Source of the DNA: DAOTZS01 sp034434335
GTDB lineage: Bacteria > Chloroflexota > Anaerolineae > CG2-30-64-16
Assembly (NCBI GenBank): GCA_034434335.1
Contig: DAOTZS010000174.1
Coordinates: 1-31,349, forward strand
Length of the DNA stretch: 31,349 bases
Reading direction: 5' to 3'
Below, in pieces: positions 1 through 7,877 of this stretch (the first letter of the stretch is position 1; each line of letters opens with the position of its first letter). Under the pieces are notes generated by a model. That model searched no databases. It worked only from the letters and a program-made list of their open reading frames with translations, and was not told where the DNA came from. The translations under genes were made by a program, and so were the position numbers.

Positions 1-13
1 GTAGGAGGAAGCC

Positions 14-535
14 ATGTTAGCGCCTCAACGCGTCTGGTGGAAACCGCTCCACCGCTACGAAAAGAGCTGGTTGATCGTCGCCTTCGCCTTCTGTATCTTC
101 CTGACGGCCATGATGCCCTTGTGGTACGCCATGGGCCGCCAAAACGTGCCGGTGACCACCTACAGGGTGGAACCCGAACGGTTCGCCCAGATCACGGAGG
201 CGTTCGCCGCGCAGCATAAAGTCGGCGAGGTCAACGGCATCCCGGTCGTGGCACCGCCGCCGAATTCCGACGTCTACATGATCGGCCGGCGCTGGGTGTG
301 GTATCCCATCTTGCAGCTCCAGAAGGGCCAGACCTACCGCCTGCACGTCTCGTCGCTGGACCTCCAGCACGGCTTCTCGCTCCAGCCCAACAACCTGAAC
401 CTGCAGGTCATGCCCGGCTACGATTACGTGGCGACGATCATCCCCACCCAGACGGGCGAGTATTCGGTGATCTGCAACGAGTTCTGCCAGGTCGGCCATC
501 ACCTGATGACCGGCCGCATCATCGTGACCGACTGA
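14..535 (+). CDS. CuA subunit II of a ba3-like heme-copper enzyme
   Basis: This 173-residue protein is the electron-entry subunit of a heme-copper oxidase/reductase. One N-terminal membrane anchor (about residues 19-42) is followed by a cupredoxin domain facing the outside. The complete CuA site is visible: His119 in LQHGFSL, then Cys154, Cys158, His162 and Met165 in CNEFCQVGHHLM. Spacing and overall length match the short subunit II of Thermus ba3 oxidase, which also has a single anchor. The start follows a clear GGAGG ribosome site. It lies 13 bases before subunit I and must partner with it. An intact CuA site means electrons come from a soluble donor such as cytochrome c or a blue copper protein. 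That agrees with either an oxidase or a CuA-type NO reductase; only subunit I separates the two. Confidence 0.93.
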   Translation: MLAPQRVWWKPLHRYEKSWLIVAFAFCIFLTAMMPLWYAMGRQNVPVTTYRVEPERFAQITEAFAAQHKVGEVNGIPVVAPPPNSDVYMIGRRWVWYPILQLQKGQTYRLHVSSLDLQHGFSLQPNNLNLQVMPGYDYVATIIPTQTGEYSVICNEFCQVGHHLMTGRIIVTD

Positions 536-548
536 AGGAGGGGAACCC

Positions 549-2279
549 ATGACTGCTGTTGCATTGCCGCGAGCTTTCGGCCGGGCCGAGTTCCGCACCT
601 GCCCCGTGACCGCCCTCAAGGTGGATGTCGCCGCCGAGCGGCTGATCATCGCCAATGCGGTCGCCGCGGTCGTCTTCCTGGTGTTGGGCGGCATCGGCGC
701 GCTGTTGATCGCGCTCACGCGCTGGCAGGCGATCCACCTGCTGCCGGCCGACTGGTTCTATCGCCTGGTCACCGCGCACGGCTTCGACATGCTGGTGGCC
801 TGGATCGTCTTCTTCGAGGTCGCCGGCCTCTACTTCGGCAGCACGATCCTGCTGAACGCGCGCCAGGTGGCCCCGCGGCTGGCCTGGCTCGCCTTCGCGC
901 TGATGGCCGTCGGCGCGGTGCTGACCAACGTCATCGTGCTGCTGGGCCAGGCCGACGTGATGTTCACCGCCTACGTGCCGCTGAAGGCGCATCCGCTCTT
1001 CTATCTCGGCGTGATCCTTTTCGCCGTGGGCGCGCTGACGGCCGTGGGCCTCTTCTTCACCAACCTGGTGGTCGCCAAACGGGAGGGGCGGTACACCGGC
1101 TCGCTGCCGCTGATGACCTTCGGCCTGGTCGCCGCGGCCATCATCGCGGTCTATACGTTGCTCTCCGGCGCGCTGGCGTTCGTGCCCGCGTTCCTCTGGT
1201 CGCTGGGGCTGATCCCGGCCGTTGACCCCGGCCTCTACCGCAACCTCTTCTGGAGCTTCGGCCATCCCGCGCAGCAGATCAACCTGGCGGCCATGGTGGC
1301 GGTGTGGTATGCCCTGGCCGCGATGACCGTGGGCGCGAATCCGCTGAACGAGAAGCTTTCGCGGCTGGCGTTCGTGCTCTACATCCTGTTCATCAACCTC
1401 GGCTCCGCGCACCATCTGCTGGCCGACCCCGGCCCCAGCTTCCTGTGGAAGGCGACCAACACCTCCTACGCCATGTATCTGGCCGTGCTGGGCAGCCTGA
1501 TCCACGCCTTCTCCATCCCGGCCGCGATCGAGGTGGCGCAGCGACGCAAGGGGTTCACGCGCGGCGCGTTCGAGTGGCTGCGCAAGGGGCCGTGGCGCGA
1601 GCCGGGCTTCAGCGCCCTGGTGATCTCCATGATCCTGTTCGGCTGGATCGGCGGCGTGACGGGCGTGACCATCGGCACGGAGCAGATCAACATGCTGGCG
1701 CACAACACGCTGCGCGTGCCCGGCCACTTCCACGCCACGGTCGTCTCGGGCACCACGCTGGCGTTTATGGGCCTGAGCTACTACCTGATCCCGCTGATCT
1801 TCCGCAAGGAGCTGAAGCTCAAGAGATGGGCCTCGCTGCAGCCCTACGTCTTCGGCTTCGGCATGTTGCTGGTGTCGGTGGGCATGATCGCCAGCGGCCT
1901 GCAGGGCACCCCGCGGCGGCACTGGGACATCACCTTCACCAATTCGCCGCTGGCCGCCAGCCTGCCCGGCGCCACGCAGATCACCCTGGCCATCATGGGC
2001 ATCGGCGCCATTATCGCCATCGTCGGCGGGATCATGTACTGCTCGGTCGTGCTGCTCTCGGTGTTGACCGGCAAGCGCGTGGAGCCGAACCGCCTGACAT
2101 TGCTGGCGGCGCAGGCCAACCCGCTGGTAGAGGACGCGCTGCCGAACCAGAACAAGGAGGTGCACGGCAAGCTGACCCCGCGCGGCACGGTCATCCTGAC
2201 CTTCAGCTTCCTGGTCTTCTTCATGGCCTACTATCTGTTCAACTGGTGGCTGTTGGGCCGGGCGTGGTTCATCCGGTAG
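549..2279 (+). CDS. Heme-copper catalytic subunit I, ba3-like, Tyr replaced by Gln; probable NO reductase
   Basis: This 576-residue polytopic protein is the catalytic subunit of a B-type (ba3-like) heme-copper enzyme. All six metal-ligand histidines are present: His77 (TAHG) and His395 for the low-spin heme, His393 (GHFH) for the high-spin heme, and His239, His288 and His289 for CuB. From memory, Thermus ba3 reads GHPIVYFW around the first CuB ligand. Here the segment is GHPAQQIN, so the crosslinked Tyr is Gln243 (bases 1275-1277). That Tyr is needed for O-O bond cleavage and is missing in known NO reductases. The protein is therefore likely an NO reductase of an unconventional family (the eNOR/sNOR/gNOR type described by comparative genomics), though substrate remains inference. 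A GGAGGGG ribosome site precedes the start. Heme A and O synthases and copper-insertion genes lie in the same cluster. The alternative is an oxidase with a relocated tyrosine. Confidence 0.9.
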   Translation: MTAVALPRAFGRAEFRTCPVTALKVDVAAERLIIANAVAAVVFLVLGGIGALLIALTRWQAIHLLPADWFYRLVTAHGFDMLVAWIVFFEVAGLYFGSTILLNARQVAPRLAWLAFALMAVGAVLTNVIVLLGQADVMFTAYVPLKAHPLFYLGVILFAVGALTAVGLFFTNLVVAKREGRYTGSLPLMTFGLVAAAIIAVYTLLSGALAFVPAFLWSLGLIPAVDPGLYRNLFWSFGHPAQQINLAAMVAVWYALAAMTVGANPLNEKLSRLAFVLYILFINLGSAHHLLADPGPSFLWKATNTSYAMYLAVLGSLIHAFSIPAAIEVAQRRKGFTRGAFEWLRKGPWREPGFSALVISMILFGWIGGVTGVTIGTEQINMLAHNTLRVPGHFHATVVSGTTLAFMGLSYYLIPLIFRKELKLKRWASLQPYVFGFGMLLVSVGMIASGLQGTPRRHWDITFTNSPLAASLPGATQITLAIMGIGAIIAIVGGIMYCSVVLLSVLTGKRVEPNRLTLLAAQANPLVEDALPNQNKEVHGKLTPRGTVILTFSFLVFFMAYYLFNWWLLGRAWFIR

Positions 2280-2335
2280 ACGGGCATCCTCGCGGCGGGC
2301 GCTCTCAAGGCGGCCGCCGCGTTCGGGACGGGCGA

Positions 2336-3130
2336 ATGCTTACCGCTTTTCTTCTCGGCTTGATCGGCAGCGCCACCCACTGCGTCGGCATGTGCGGCGG
2401 GGTGATGCTGCTCCTGGGGCGTGGCCGGGCGACGGCCGGCTGGCGGCGGCTGGCGCTGCACGCGGGCCGGCTCACCACCTACGCGGCCCTGGGCGCGCTG
2501 GCGGGCGCGCTGGGCTATGTCGCGGGCGCGGCCGCCGGCGTGCACGGCCACCAGGGTCACCTCGCGGGCCACGTGCACGATGCGGCCGGATCGGCGGCGT
2601 TGCCCGGCGCGGCGACCTGGCAGGGCGCGCTGGCGCTGCTGGCGGCCCTCGCTGCGGGCTATATGGCGCTGGCGCTGGTGGGCCGCGCGCCTTCGCCCGA
2701 GCTGCTCTTGCTGCGGATCACGCGCTGGTGGGGCCACGCCGCGGCCAACGTGGCCAGAGGATCGGCCGGCGCGCGCCAGGCGCCCCCGAGGCATCGGGTA
2801 CGCGAGGGCGCGCAGGCCTATCTGCTGGGCCTCTTCTGGGGCCTGTTGCCGTGCGGGCTGGTGTTGACCGCCCTGCTGGTGGCTGCGGCGACCGGCTCGC
2901 CCGTGCGCGCGGCGCTCACCATGCTGGCGTTCGGGCTGGGCACGGTGCCGCTCGGCCTGGGCGTCGGCTGGGCCGGCCGACAGATCCGGCTCGACCCGCG
3001 CCGGGCGGCCCGGCTGCGGCCCCTGGCCGCGGCCATCGTGCTCTTGTTCGGCGCGCAGATGGCGCTGCGCGGGCTGGCGGCCTGGGGTTGGCTGGCGCAC
3101 GGCGGCATCGGAGCTGTGCCGTTGTGGTGA
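2336..3130 (+). CDS. TauE/SafE-type membrane protein (COG2836-like)
   Basis: This polytopic membrane protein of 264 residues opens with the hallmark MLTAFLLGLIGSATHC, continuing VGMCGG (His15, Cys16, Cys20). That motif typifies the sulfite-exporter TauE/SafE-like group often found beside cbb3 oxidase assembly genes. Further hydrophobic segments follow, including LLGLFWGLLPCGLVLTALL with a PCG motif. A His-rich loop at about residues 72-84 (several HxH and HG pairs) could bind metal. Its 3' end overlaps the start of the copper ATPase by one base, so the two are probably translated together. This context suggests a role in copper handling or maturation of the heme-copper enzyme. The reading frame is open far upstream, inside subunit I, but the ATG at 2336 is the first that gives a family-like N-terminus; the ribosome site there is weak. 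Confidence 0.82.
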   Translation: MLTAFLLGLIGSATHCVGMCGGVMLLLGRGRATAGWRRLALHAGRLTTYAALGALAGALGYVAGAAAGVHGHQGHLAGHVHDAAGSAALPGAATWQGALALLAALAAGYMALALVGRAPSPELLLLRITRWWGHAAANVARGSAGARQAPPRHRVREGAQAYLLGLFWGLLPCGLVLTALLVAAATGSPVRAALTMLAFGLGTVPLGLGVGWAGRQIRLDPRRAARLRPLAAAIVLLFGAQMALRGLAAWGWLAHGGIGAVPLW

Positions 3131-5613
3131 TGTCGCCCATCCAATGCGCGCTCTGCGGCCTGCCGACCGCCCACCCGATCCGCGACGCGGCCGGCGCGGC
3201 CTTCTGCTGTCCCGCCTGCCGCGAGGTCAGCGTGCTCCTGGCCGCCGACAACGACAACGGCGGCCGGCCACGTTCCAATCCCTCATCCCCAATCCCGGAT
3301 CTCCAATCCACCACCCTCGCCCTTTCCGGCATGTGGTGCGCGTCTTGCGCGTGGCTGATCGGCGAGATGTTGAAACGCACGGCTGGCGTGCAGGCGGCCG
3401 AGGTCAGCTTCGTCCAGCGCCAGGCGCGCGTGACCTACGACCCCGGCCGGACCGATCCGCGGCGCCTGGTCCGGCGGGTGCGCGGCCTGGGCTATCGCGC
3501 CGCGCTGCCCGGCGACAGGCCGCACGACGAGGAGGAGTCGCTGTGGTGGCGGCTGCTGGTCTGCGGCGTGCTGGTGCTGCACGAGATGCTGGCGAGCTTC
3601 GCCATCTACTTCCGCGACGCCATCGGCCTCTCGTCGCCCGACACCGAGTGGCTGGTGAACTTCTTCAACTGGATGGGGTTGCTGGTGGCCGTGCCGGTGA
3701 TCCTGCTGCTGGGCCTGCCGGTGATCCGCGCCGGCGCGGCGAGCCTGGCGCGCGGCCGGCCCAACATCCACACCCTGATCGCCATCGGCGCGCTGGCCGC
3801 GTTCGCGCTCTCCATGCGCAACCTGCTCACGGCGCAGGGCCGCGTCTATTTCGAGACCACCTCGGTGCTGCTCTTCCTGGTGGGGATCGGCCATTGGCTG
3901 GAGCTGCGCGCCCGCAAGAGCGGCGCCGAGGCCGTGGAACAGCTCTTCCGCCAGCTCCCGGCCGAGGCGACCCTGGTGACGGCCGAGGGTGAACGCCGCG
4001 TGCCGGTGGAGCAACTGGCTCGCGGCGCGCGCATCCGGGTGCGCCCCGGCGAGCGCTTCCCGGCCGACGGCCTGGTGGCGGCCGGCCGCGGGGACGTAGA
4101 CGAGAGCCTGCTGACGGGCGAGCCCGATCCGGTGGTGCGCGGCCCCGGCGAGCGCGTCCTGGCCGGCGCCATCAACCTCGACGCCGCGTTCGACGTGATC
4201 GTCACCGCGGTCGGCGCGGAGACGGTGGCCGGGCAGATCGGCAAGTTGTTGCACGCGGCGCTCTGGCAGCGCGCGCCGGTGGAGCGGCTGGCCGACCGGC
4301 TGGCCGCCTGGATGACGCCGGCCGCGGTGCTGCTGGCCCTGGCGACCTTCGGCTTCTGGAGCTGGCGGGTCGGGCCGGAGACGGGGCTGGTCAACGCGCT
4401 CTCGGTGCTGCTGATCGCCTGTCCGTGTGCGCTGGGCATCGCCACGCCGCTGACGTTGTGGGTGGCGCTGGGCCGCGCGGCCGCGGCGGGGATCATCCTG
4501 CGCAGCACGGCCGCGCTGGAGGGGCTGGCGAAGGTGCGTCGCGCCTTCTTCGATAAGACCGGCACCCTCACCCGCCTGCCGATCCGCCTGCGGGCCGTGG
4601 CGACCGACGGCGTGGCGCGCGCCGACTTCCTGGCCCGCGTCGCCGCGGTCGAGAGCCTCTCGGAGCATCCGCTGGCGCGCGCAGTGACGGCAGGGATCAG
4701 GGAACAGGAGTCAGAGATCAGAGGTCAGAGGTCAGAAAACCGGCACACTGGAAAGAAATCGGGGTTCGAGGCTTTAGCCGATCACACCAATCCCCAATCC
4801 CCAATCTCCGGTCTTCAGCCCCCGGTCGCCGGTTTCCGCGCCCTTCCCGGCCGCGGGGTGATGGCCGAGGTGGACGGCGCGACGGTGGCCGTGGGCAGCC
4901 GCGCGCTGATGGCCGAAGTCGGCCTGGAGCTGGGGGACGCGTTGGCCGCGCAGGCGGCGCGCTGGCAGGCGGACGGCCTCTCGGTGGTCTACGCGGGCTG
5001 GGACGGCCGGGTGCGCGGCCTGTTGGGGCTGGGCGAGCTGGCCCGTGCGGAGGCCGCGGCCGCCCTGCGCGAGATCGAGGCGCTGGGCGTCGGCGTCACC
5101 GTCCTCACCGGCGACGACGCGGCCGCAGGGCGCCGATGGCAGGAAGCGCTGGGCGTGCCCGTGTTGGCCGAACAGCGGCCGGAAGACAAGCTGGCGCAGC
5201 TACGCGCCGCGGGCGAGGGCGTGTTGATGGTCGGCGACGGCATCAACGATGGGCCGGCGCTGGCCGCGGCCACTGTGGGCATCGGCCTGGTGCAGGGAAG
5301 CGACGTGGCCCAGGCCGCCGCCGAGGTGATCCTGCTCAACGACGACCTGCGGACGATCCCGTGGCTGATCGGCCTGGCCCGCCAGGCGCTGGGCAAGGTG
5401 CGCCAGAACCTGGCCTGGGCGTTCTTCTACAATCTGGTCGGCCTGACGCTGGCGGTGACGGGGCACATGCAGCCCGTCATCGCGGCCCTGCTGATGGTCG
5501 CCAACAGCGCGCTGGTGACGTGGAACGGCCTGCGGTTGCGGCACGCCGGCGGCAAGGAGACCCTCACCCACGCCGAACCGAAGATGGAAGACGCAGGAGC
5601 ATTGTCACAGTAG
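3130..5613 (+). CDS. CcoI/FixI-type copper-translocating P1B-ATPase
   Basis: This 827-residue heavy-metal ATPase exports copper to the outer face of the membrane and, in the CcoI/FixI group, feeds heme-copper enzyme assembly. An N-terminal Cys-rich zinc-like segment (CALCG at 6-10, CCPAC at 26-30) precedes one HMA domain with CASC at 70-73. The actuator TGE is at 329-331, the membrane CPC at 431-433, the phosphorylated Asp475 in DKTGTLT, the HP pair at 513-514, and GDGIND at 702-707. All catalytic elements are intact. The start overlaps the preceding stop by one base. Two low-complexity segments break up the protein: residues 48-62 and about 521-575. Both contain an NPxSPIxxLQ-like stretch encoded by AATCCCCAATC-type DNA, and look like in-frame insertions of a repeat into linkers. 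Neither touches a catalytic motif. Confidence 0.92.
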   Translation: MSPIQCALCGLPTAHPIRDAAGAAFCCPACREVSVLLAADNDNGGRPRSNPSSPIPDLQSTTLALSGMWCASCAWLIGEMLKRTAGVQAAEVSFVQRQARVTYDPGRTDPRRLVRRVRGLGYRAALPGDRPHDEEESLWWRLLVCGVLVLHEMLASFAIYFRDAIGLSSPDTEWLVNFFNWMGLLVAVPVILLLGLPVIRAGAASLARGRPNIHTLIAIGALAAFALSMRNLLTAQGRVYFETTSVLLFLVGIGHWLELRARKSGAEAVEQLFRQLPAEATLVTAEGERRVPVEQLARGARIRVRPGERFPADGLVAAGRGDVDESLLTGEPDPVVRGPGERVLAGAINLDAAFDVIVTAVGAETVAGQIGKLLHAALWQRAPVERLADRLAAWMTPAAVLLALATFGFWSWRVGPETGLVNALSVLLIACPCALGIATPLTLWVALGRAAAAGIILRSTAALEGLAKVRRAFFDKTGTLTRLPIRLRAVATDGVARADFLARVAAVESLSEHPLARAVTAGIREQESEIRGQRSENRHTGKKSGFEALADHTNPQSPISGLQPPVAGFRALPGRGVMAEVDGATVAVGSRALMAEVGLELGDALAAQAARWQADGLSVVYAGWDGRVRGLLGLGELARAEAAAALREIEALGVGVTVLTGDDAAAGRRWQEALGVPVLAEQRPEDKLAQLRAAGEGVLMVGDGINDGPALAAATVGIGLVQGSDVAQAAAEVILLNDDLRTIPWLIGLARQALGKVRQNLAWAFFYNLVGLTLAVTGHMQPVIAALLMVANSALVTWNGLRLRHAGGKETLTHAEPKMEDAGALSQ

Positions 5614-7704
5614 ATGAATCATCATGCTGATCTTTATCCTCAACGGGGCTGTCTGCGCGCAGCGGAGCGCAGCTGGGCCCGGCTGGAGGGGCTGGTCAAT
5701 CGCCTGTCCGCGGCCGTCGAGCCGTTGCGCCCCTACAACCCGCTCTACCACCTGGGGCCGCTGCTGATCTTCTTGTTGCTGCTCCTGGCCGCGACGGGCA
5801 TCGTCCTGCTGCTGCTCTATCGGCCCGGCGCCGACCGCGCGTACGAGAGCGTGCAGGCGATCAGCAGCGGGTGGGCCGGCGCGCTGGTGCGCTCGGTCCA
5901 CCGCTACGCATCCGACGCCCTGATCGTGGTGGCGTTCCTGCATGCGCTGAAGATGCTGCTCAGCGATCGCTTCTGGGGCAGCCGGTGGCTGGCGTGGCTC
6001 AGCGGCTGGTTGCTGGTGATCCTGTTCTGGTTCGCCGGCACGACGGGCTACTTCCTGGTCTGGGACGCGGCCGCGCAATGGCTCACCGAGTACGCAGTGA
6101 ACACTTTCGGCGGCGCGTTCGCCCTCTCCTTCTTCGGGCCGCAGGCCGTCGGCCGCACCTACAGCTTCTTCCTGATCATCCTCTTCGTGCACGCGTTCCT
6201 GCCGTTGTTCCTGGCGGTGGGCGTGTTGGTGCACGTGTTGCGCCTGCAGCGGCCGCGCTATTGGCCCCCGCGCTGGCTGATGGCGGCCGCGACGGCCGCG
6301 CTGATCCTCGTCTCGGTGCTGTGGCCGACGGCCAGCAACCTGCCGGCCGACTTCCGGCGGCTGGTGGTCGGCGCGCAGCTCGACTGGTGGTACATGGGCT
6401 TCTTGCCGCTGAGCGCGCGGCTGGGGAATCCGGCGTTTTGGGGCGCCGCGCTGGCCGTGCTGGCGGCCCTCGTCGCGTTGCCGTGGCTGCTGGCCGGCCG
6501 GCACAATGGCCCGTCGGCGGTGGACGCGGAGAAGTGCACCGGCTGCGCGTCCTGCGCGCGCGAGTGCCCATACAACGCCATCGAGATGGTCCGCCGCGAC
6601 GGCGGCTCATCGCCGGCGTCGTTGGCCCTGGTGAAGGGGCATCTGTGCACCGGCTGCGGGATCTGCGTGGCCGCCTGTCCCGAAAAGGCCATCGAGCTGT
6701 CGCGTTTGGAGCTCGGCGGCCTGCATCGCCAGGCGGCGGCCGCGGTGGCGCAGGCGCAACAGGGGGACCGACGGCCGCTGTTGGTCTACGCCTGCGACCG
6801 ACATGTGGCCCTGGGGAGCCTGCCCGACCTCGCCCCCCGGCCGCCTCTCCTGCCCCGAGAGGGGGAGAGCGCGCGCGTTCGCCTCGGCGCGTGGCCTGGG
6901 ACGGGCCGGCCGACGGTGATCTGCGCGCTGCCGTGCATCGGCGCGCTGCACCCCGACGCCGTGGCCGATGCGCTGGCGGCCGGCGCGGAGGACGTGCTGC
7001 TGGTCGCCTGCCCGGCCCACGATTGCGGCTATCGCGAGGGGCCGCGCTGGCTGGAGGAGCGTCGTGCGCGGCGTCCGCTCCTGCGCCGGCCCAACGTCCA
7101 CGTGGTGACGGCCGCGCCGGGCAGCCGGGAAGCGGTGTTGGCCGCCGCGGGCAACACATCGCATGAGCGGTCACAGCTCACAGCCCATTCAGGTCGGGGC
7201 GTCTCGCTTCTGGGCCTGGCCCGTTCGCTGGCCGTGAGCCTGACGCTGCTGGCGTTGATTTTTGTTGCGGCCATCGCCGCCAACCGGCCGGCGGCCGCAG
7301 CGCTTCCCCAGCCGGGCCAGATCCGCATCGCCATCAATCATCACGGCCAACTGCTGGCGAGGTCGCGCGACCTGCCGGCCGATGTCGTCGCCAGGTTGCC
7401 GGCCGGCGTGGATCCGGCGTTGGTGCTCGGCGGCGAGCGCTTCCCGGTGCATCTTCAGCTCCTGGTGGACGGCCGCTTGGCCCTGGAGCGCGTCTATCAG
7501 CCCGGCGGGCTGCGTCGCGAGGGCTCGATCTACGGGCTGGAGACCTGGTGGCTGCCCCCCGGCTCGTATCGGGTCGAGATCCGCCTGATGGACGACGGCG
7601 CGACCTGGCGGACGGCGTTCAGCGACACAGTGACAGTCGTCCCGCAGCGCGCCGCGACGTTGATATACGACCCCAGTAGCAATGTTTTTATGCTATGGCA
7701 GTGA
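5614..7704 (+). CDS. Fusion: cytochrome b + two [4Fe-4S] + MvhD-like + C-terminal extracytoplasmic domain
   Basis: This 696-residue redox protein has an unusual domain order. Residues about 30-240 are a cytochrome b/b6-type four-helix bundle with two bis-His heme pairs, His96/His110 and His193/His207, each spaced Hx13H. After further membrane segments come two [4Fe-4S] motifs (Cys308/311/314/318 and Cys345/348/351/355). Next is a domain resembling MvhD/FrhD hydrogenase delta subunits, with CALPC (437-441) and CPAHDC (466-471); the usual first Cys group is partly lost. A membrane helix at about 535-557 leads to a roughly 130-residue C-terminal domain, predicted extracytoplasmic, possibly Ig-like as in FixG/CcoG. 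The gene starts directly after the ATPase stop. It probably moves electrons between the quinone pool and cytoplasmic Fe-S carriers, or aids assembly; both are inference. Confidence 0.8.
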   Translation: MNHHADLYPQRGCLRAAERSWARLEGLVNRLSAAVEPLRPYNPLYHLGPLLIFLLLLLAATGIVLLLLYRPGADRAYESVQAISSGWAGALVRSVHRYASDALIVVAFLHALKMLLSDRFWGSRWLAWLSGWLLVILFWFAGTTGYFLVWDAAAQWLTEYAVNTFGGAFALSFFGPQAVGRTYSFFLIILFVHAFLPLFLAVGVLVHVLRLQRPRYWPPRWLMAAATAALILVSVLWPTASNLPADFRRLVVGAQLDWWYMGFLPLSARLGNPAFWGAALAVLAALVALPWLLAGRHNGPSAVDAEKCTGCASCARECPYNAIEMVRRDGGSSPASLALVKGHLCTGCGICVAACPEKAIELSRLELGGLHRQAAAAVAQAQQGDRRPLLVYACDRHVALGSLPDLAPRPPLLPREGESARVRLGAWPGTGRPTVICALPCIGALHPDAVADALAAGAEDVLLVACPAHDCGYREGPRWLEERRARRPLLRRPNVHVVTAAPGSREAVLAAAGNTSHERSQLTAHSGRGVSLLGLARSLAVSLTLLALIFVAAIAANRPAAAALPQPGQIRIAINHHGQLLARSRDLPADVVARLPAGVDPALVLGGERFPVHLQLLVDGRLALERVYQPGGLRREGSIYGLETWWLPPGSYRVEIRLMDDGATWRTAFSDTVTVVPQRAATLIYDPSSNVFMLWQ

Positions 7705-7715
7705 TGTGATATAAA
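7687..7715 (+). promoter_or_regulatory. Candidate promoter for ctaA-ctaB-ywiC
   Basis: A -35-like TTTATG (7687-7692) and a -10-like TATAAA (7710-7715) are separated by 17 bases at the very end of the cytochrome b fusion gene. This AT-rich patch stands out in very GC-rich surroundings. It would give the heme-synthesis genes their own promoter upstream of the paired direct repeats. Confidence 0.3.
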
Positions 7716-7750
7716 ATCCGCAACTATGTGCGGCGCGCTACGGAAGGCCA

Positions 7751-7783
7751 GACGCACTTGTATCATACTGGCAACATGGTATT
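7751..7783 (+). repeat. 33-bp direct repeat, copy 1
   Basis: This is the first of two identical 33-base copies that begin GACGCACTTGTATCATACTG. The copies start 72 bases apart in the leader of the heme A synthase gene. The two blocks match perfectly while the DNA between them is unrelated. Possible roles are paired operator sites or a recent short duplication. Confidence 0.9.
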
Positions 7784-7793
7784 CGTGCTCCCA

Positions 7794-7816
7794 GCCGGTC
7801 TGTGACTGTGACCGGC
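7794..7816 (+). other. Small hairpin between the two direct repeats
   Basis: GCCGGTC (7794-7800) can pair with GACCGGC (7810-7816) around a 9-base loop. No T tract follows, so it is not a standard terminator. It sits exactly between the two 33-base repeats and may be part of the same leader element. Confidence 0.45.
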
Positions 7817-7822
7817 GGTCGG

Positions 7823-7855
7823 GACGCACTTGTATCATACTGGCAACATGGTATT
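7823..7855 (+). repeat. 33-bp direct repeat, copy 2
   Basis: This is the second perfect copy of the 33-base repeat, ending 22 bases before the chosen ctaA start at 7878. It contains an in-frame TTG (7830) and ATG (7848) that could be mistaken for starts. Neither has a ribosome site, and the same bases recur in copy 1, where they do not begin a gene. Confidence 0.9.
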
Positions 7856-7877
7856 TTCTTTCTTTAGGGTAAACAGC

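Noticed and set aside
519..2165. A 548-codon open frame on the minus strand, antisense to subunit I
   Set aside because: It is a by-product of high GC codon bias; the + frame has full family motifs and a ribosome site, while the antisense translation is rich in Arg, Gln and His and matches nothing.
7751..7855. The 33-bp repeats considered as attachment or insertion-site duplications
   Set aside because: Only 39 bases separate them, with no integrase or transposase and no tRNA gene.
7687..7860. An FNR/NnrR-type TTGAT-N4-ATCAA operator ahead of ctaA
   Set aside because: I looked for this palindrome because of the NO context and did not find it.
7830..7877. TTG 7830 or ATG 7848 as the ctaA start
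   Set aside because: Both lie in or next to a repeat that also occurs upstream without a gene, lack ribosome sites and add residues not seen in the family.
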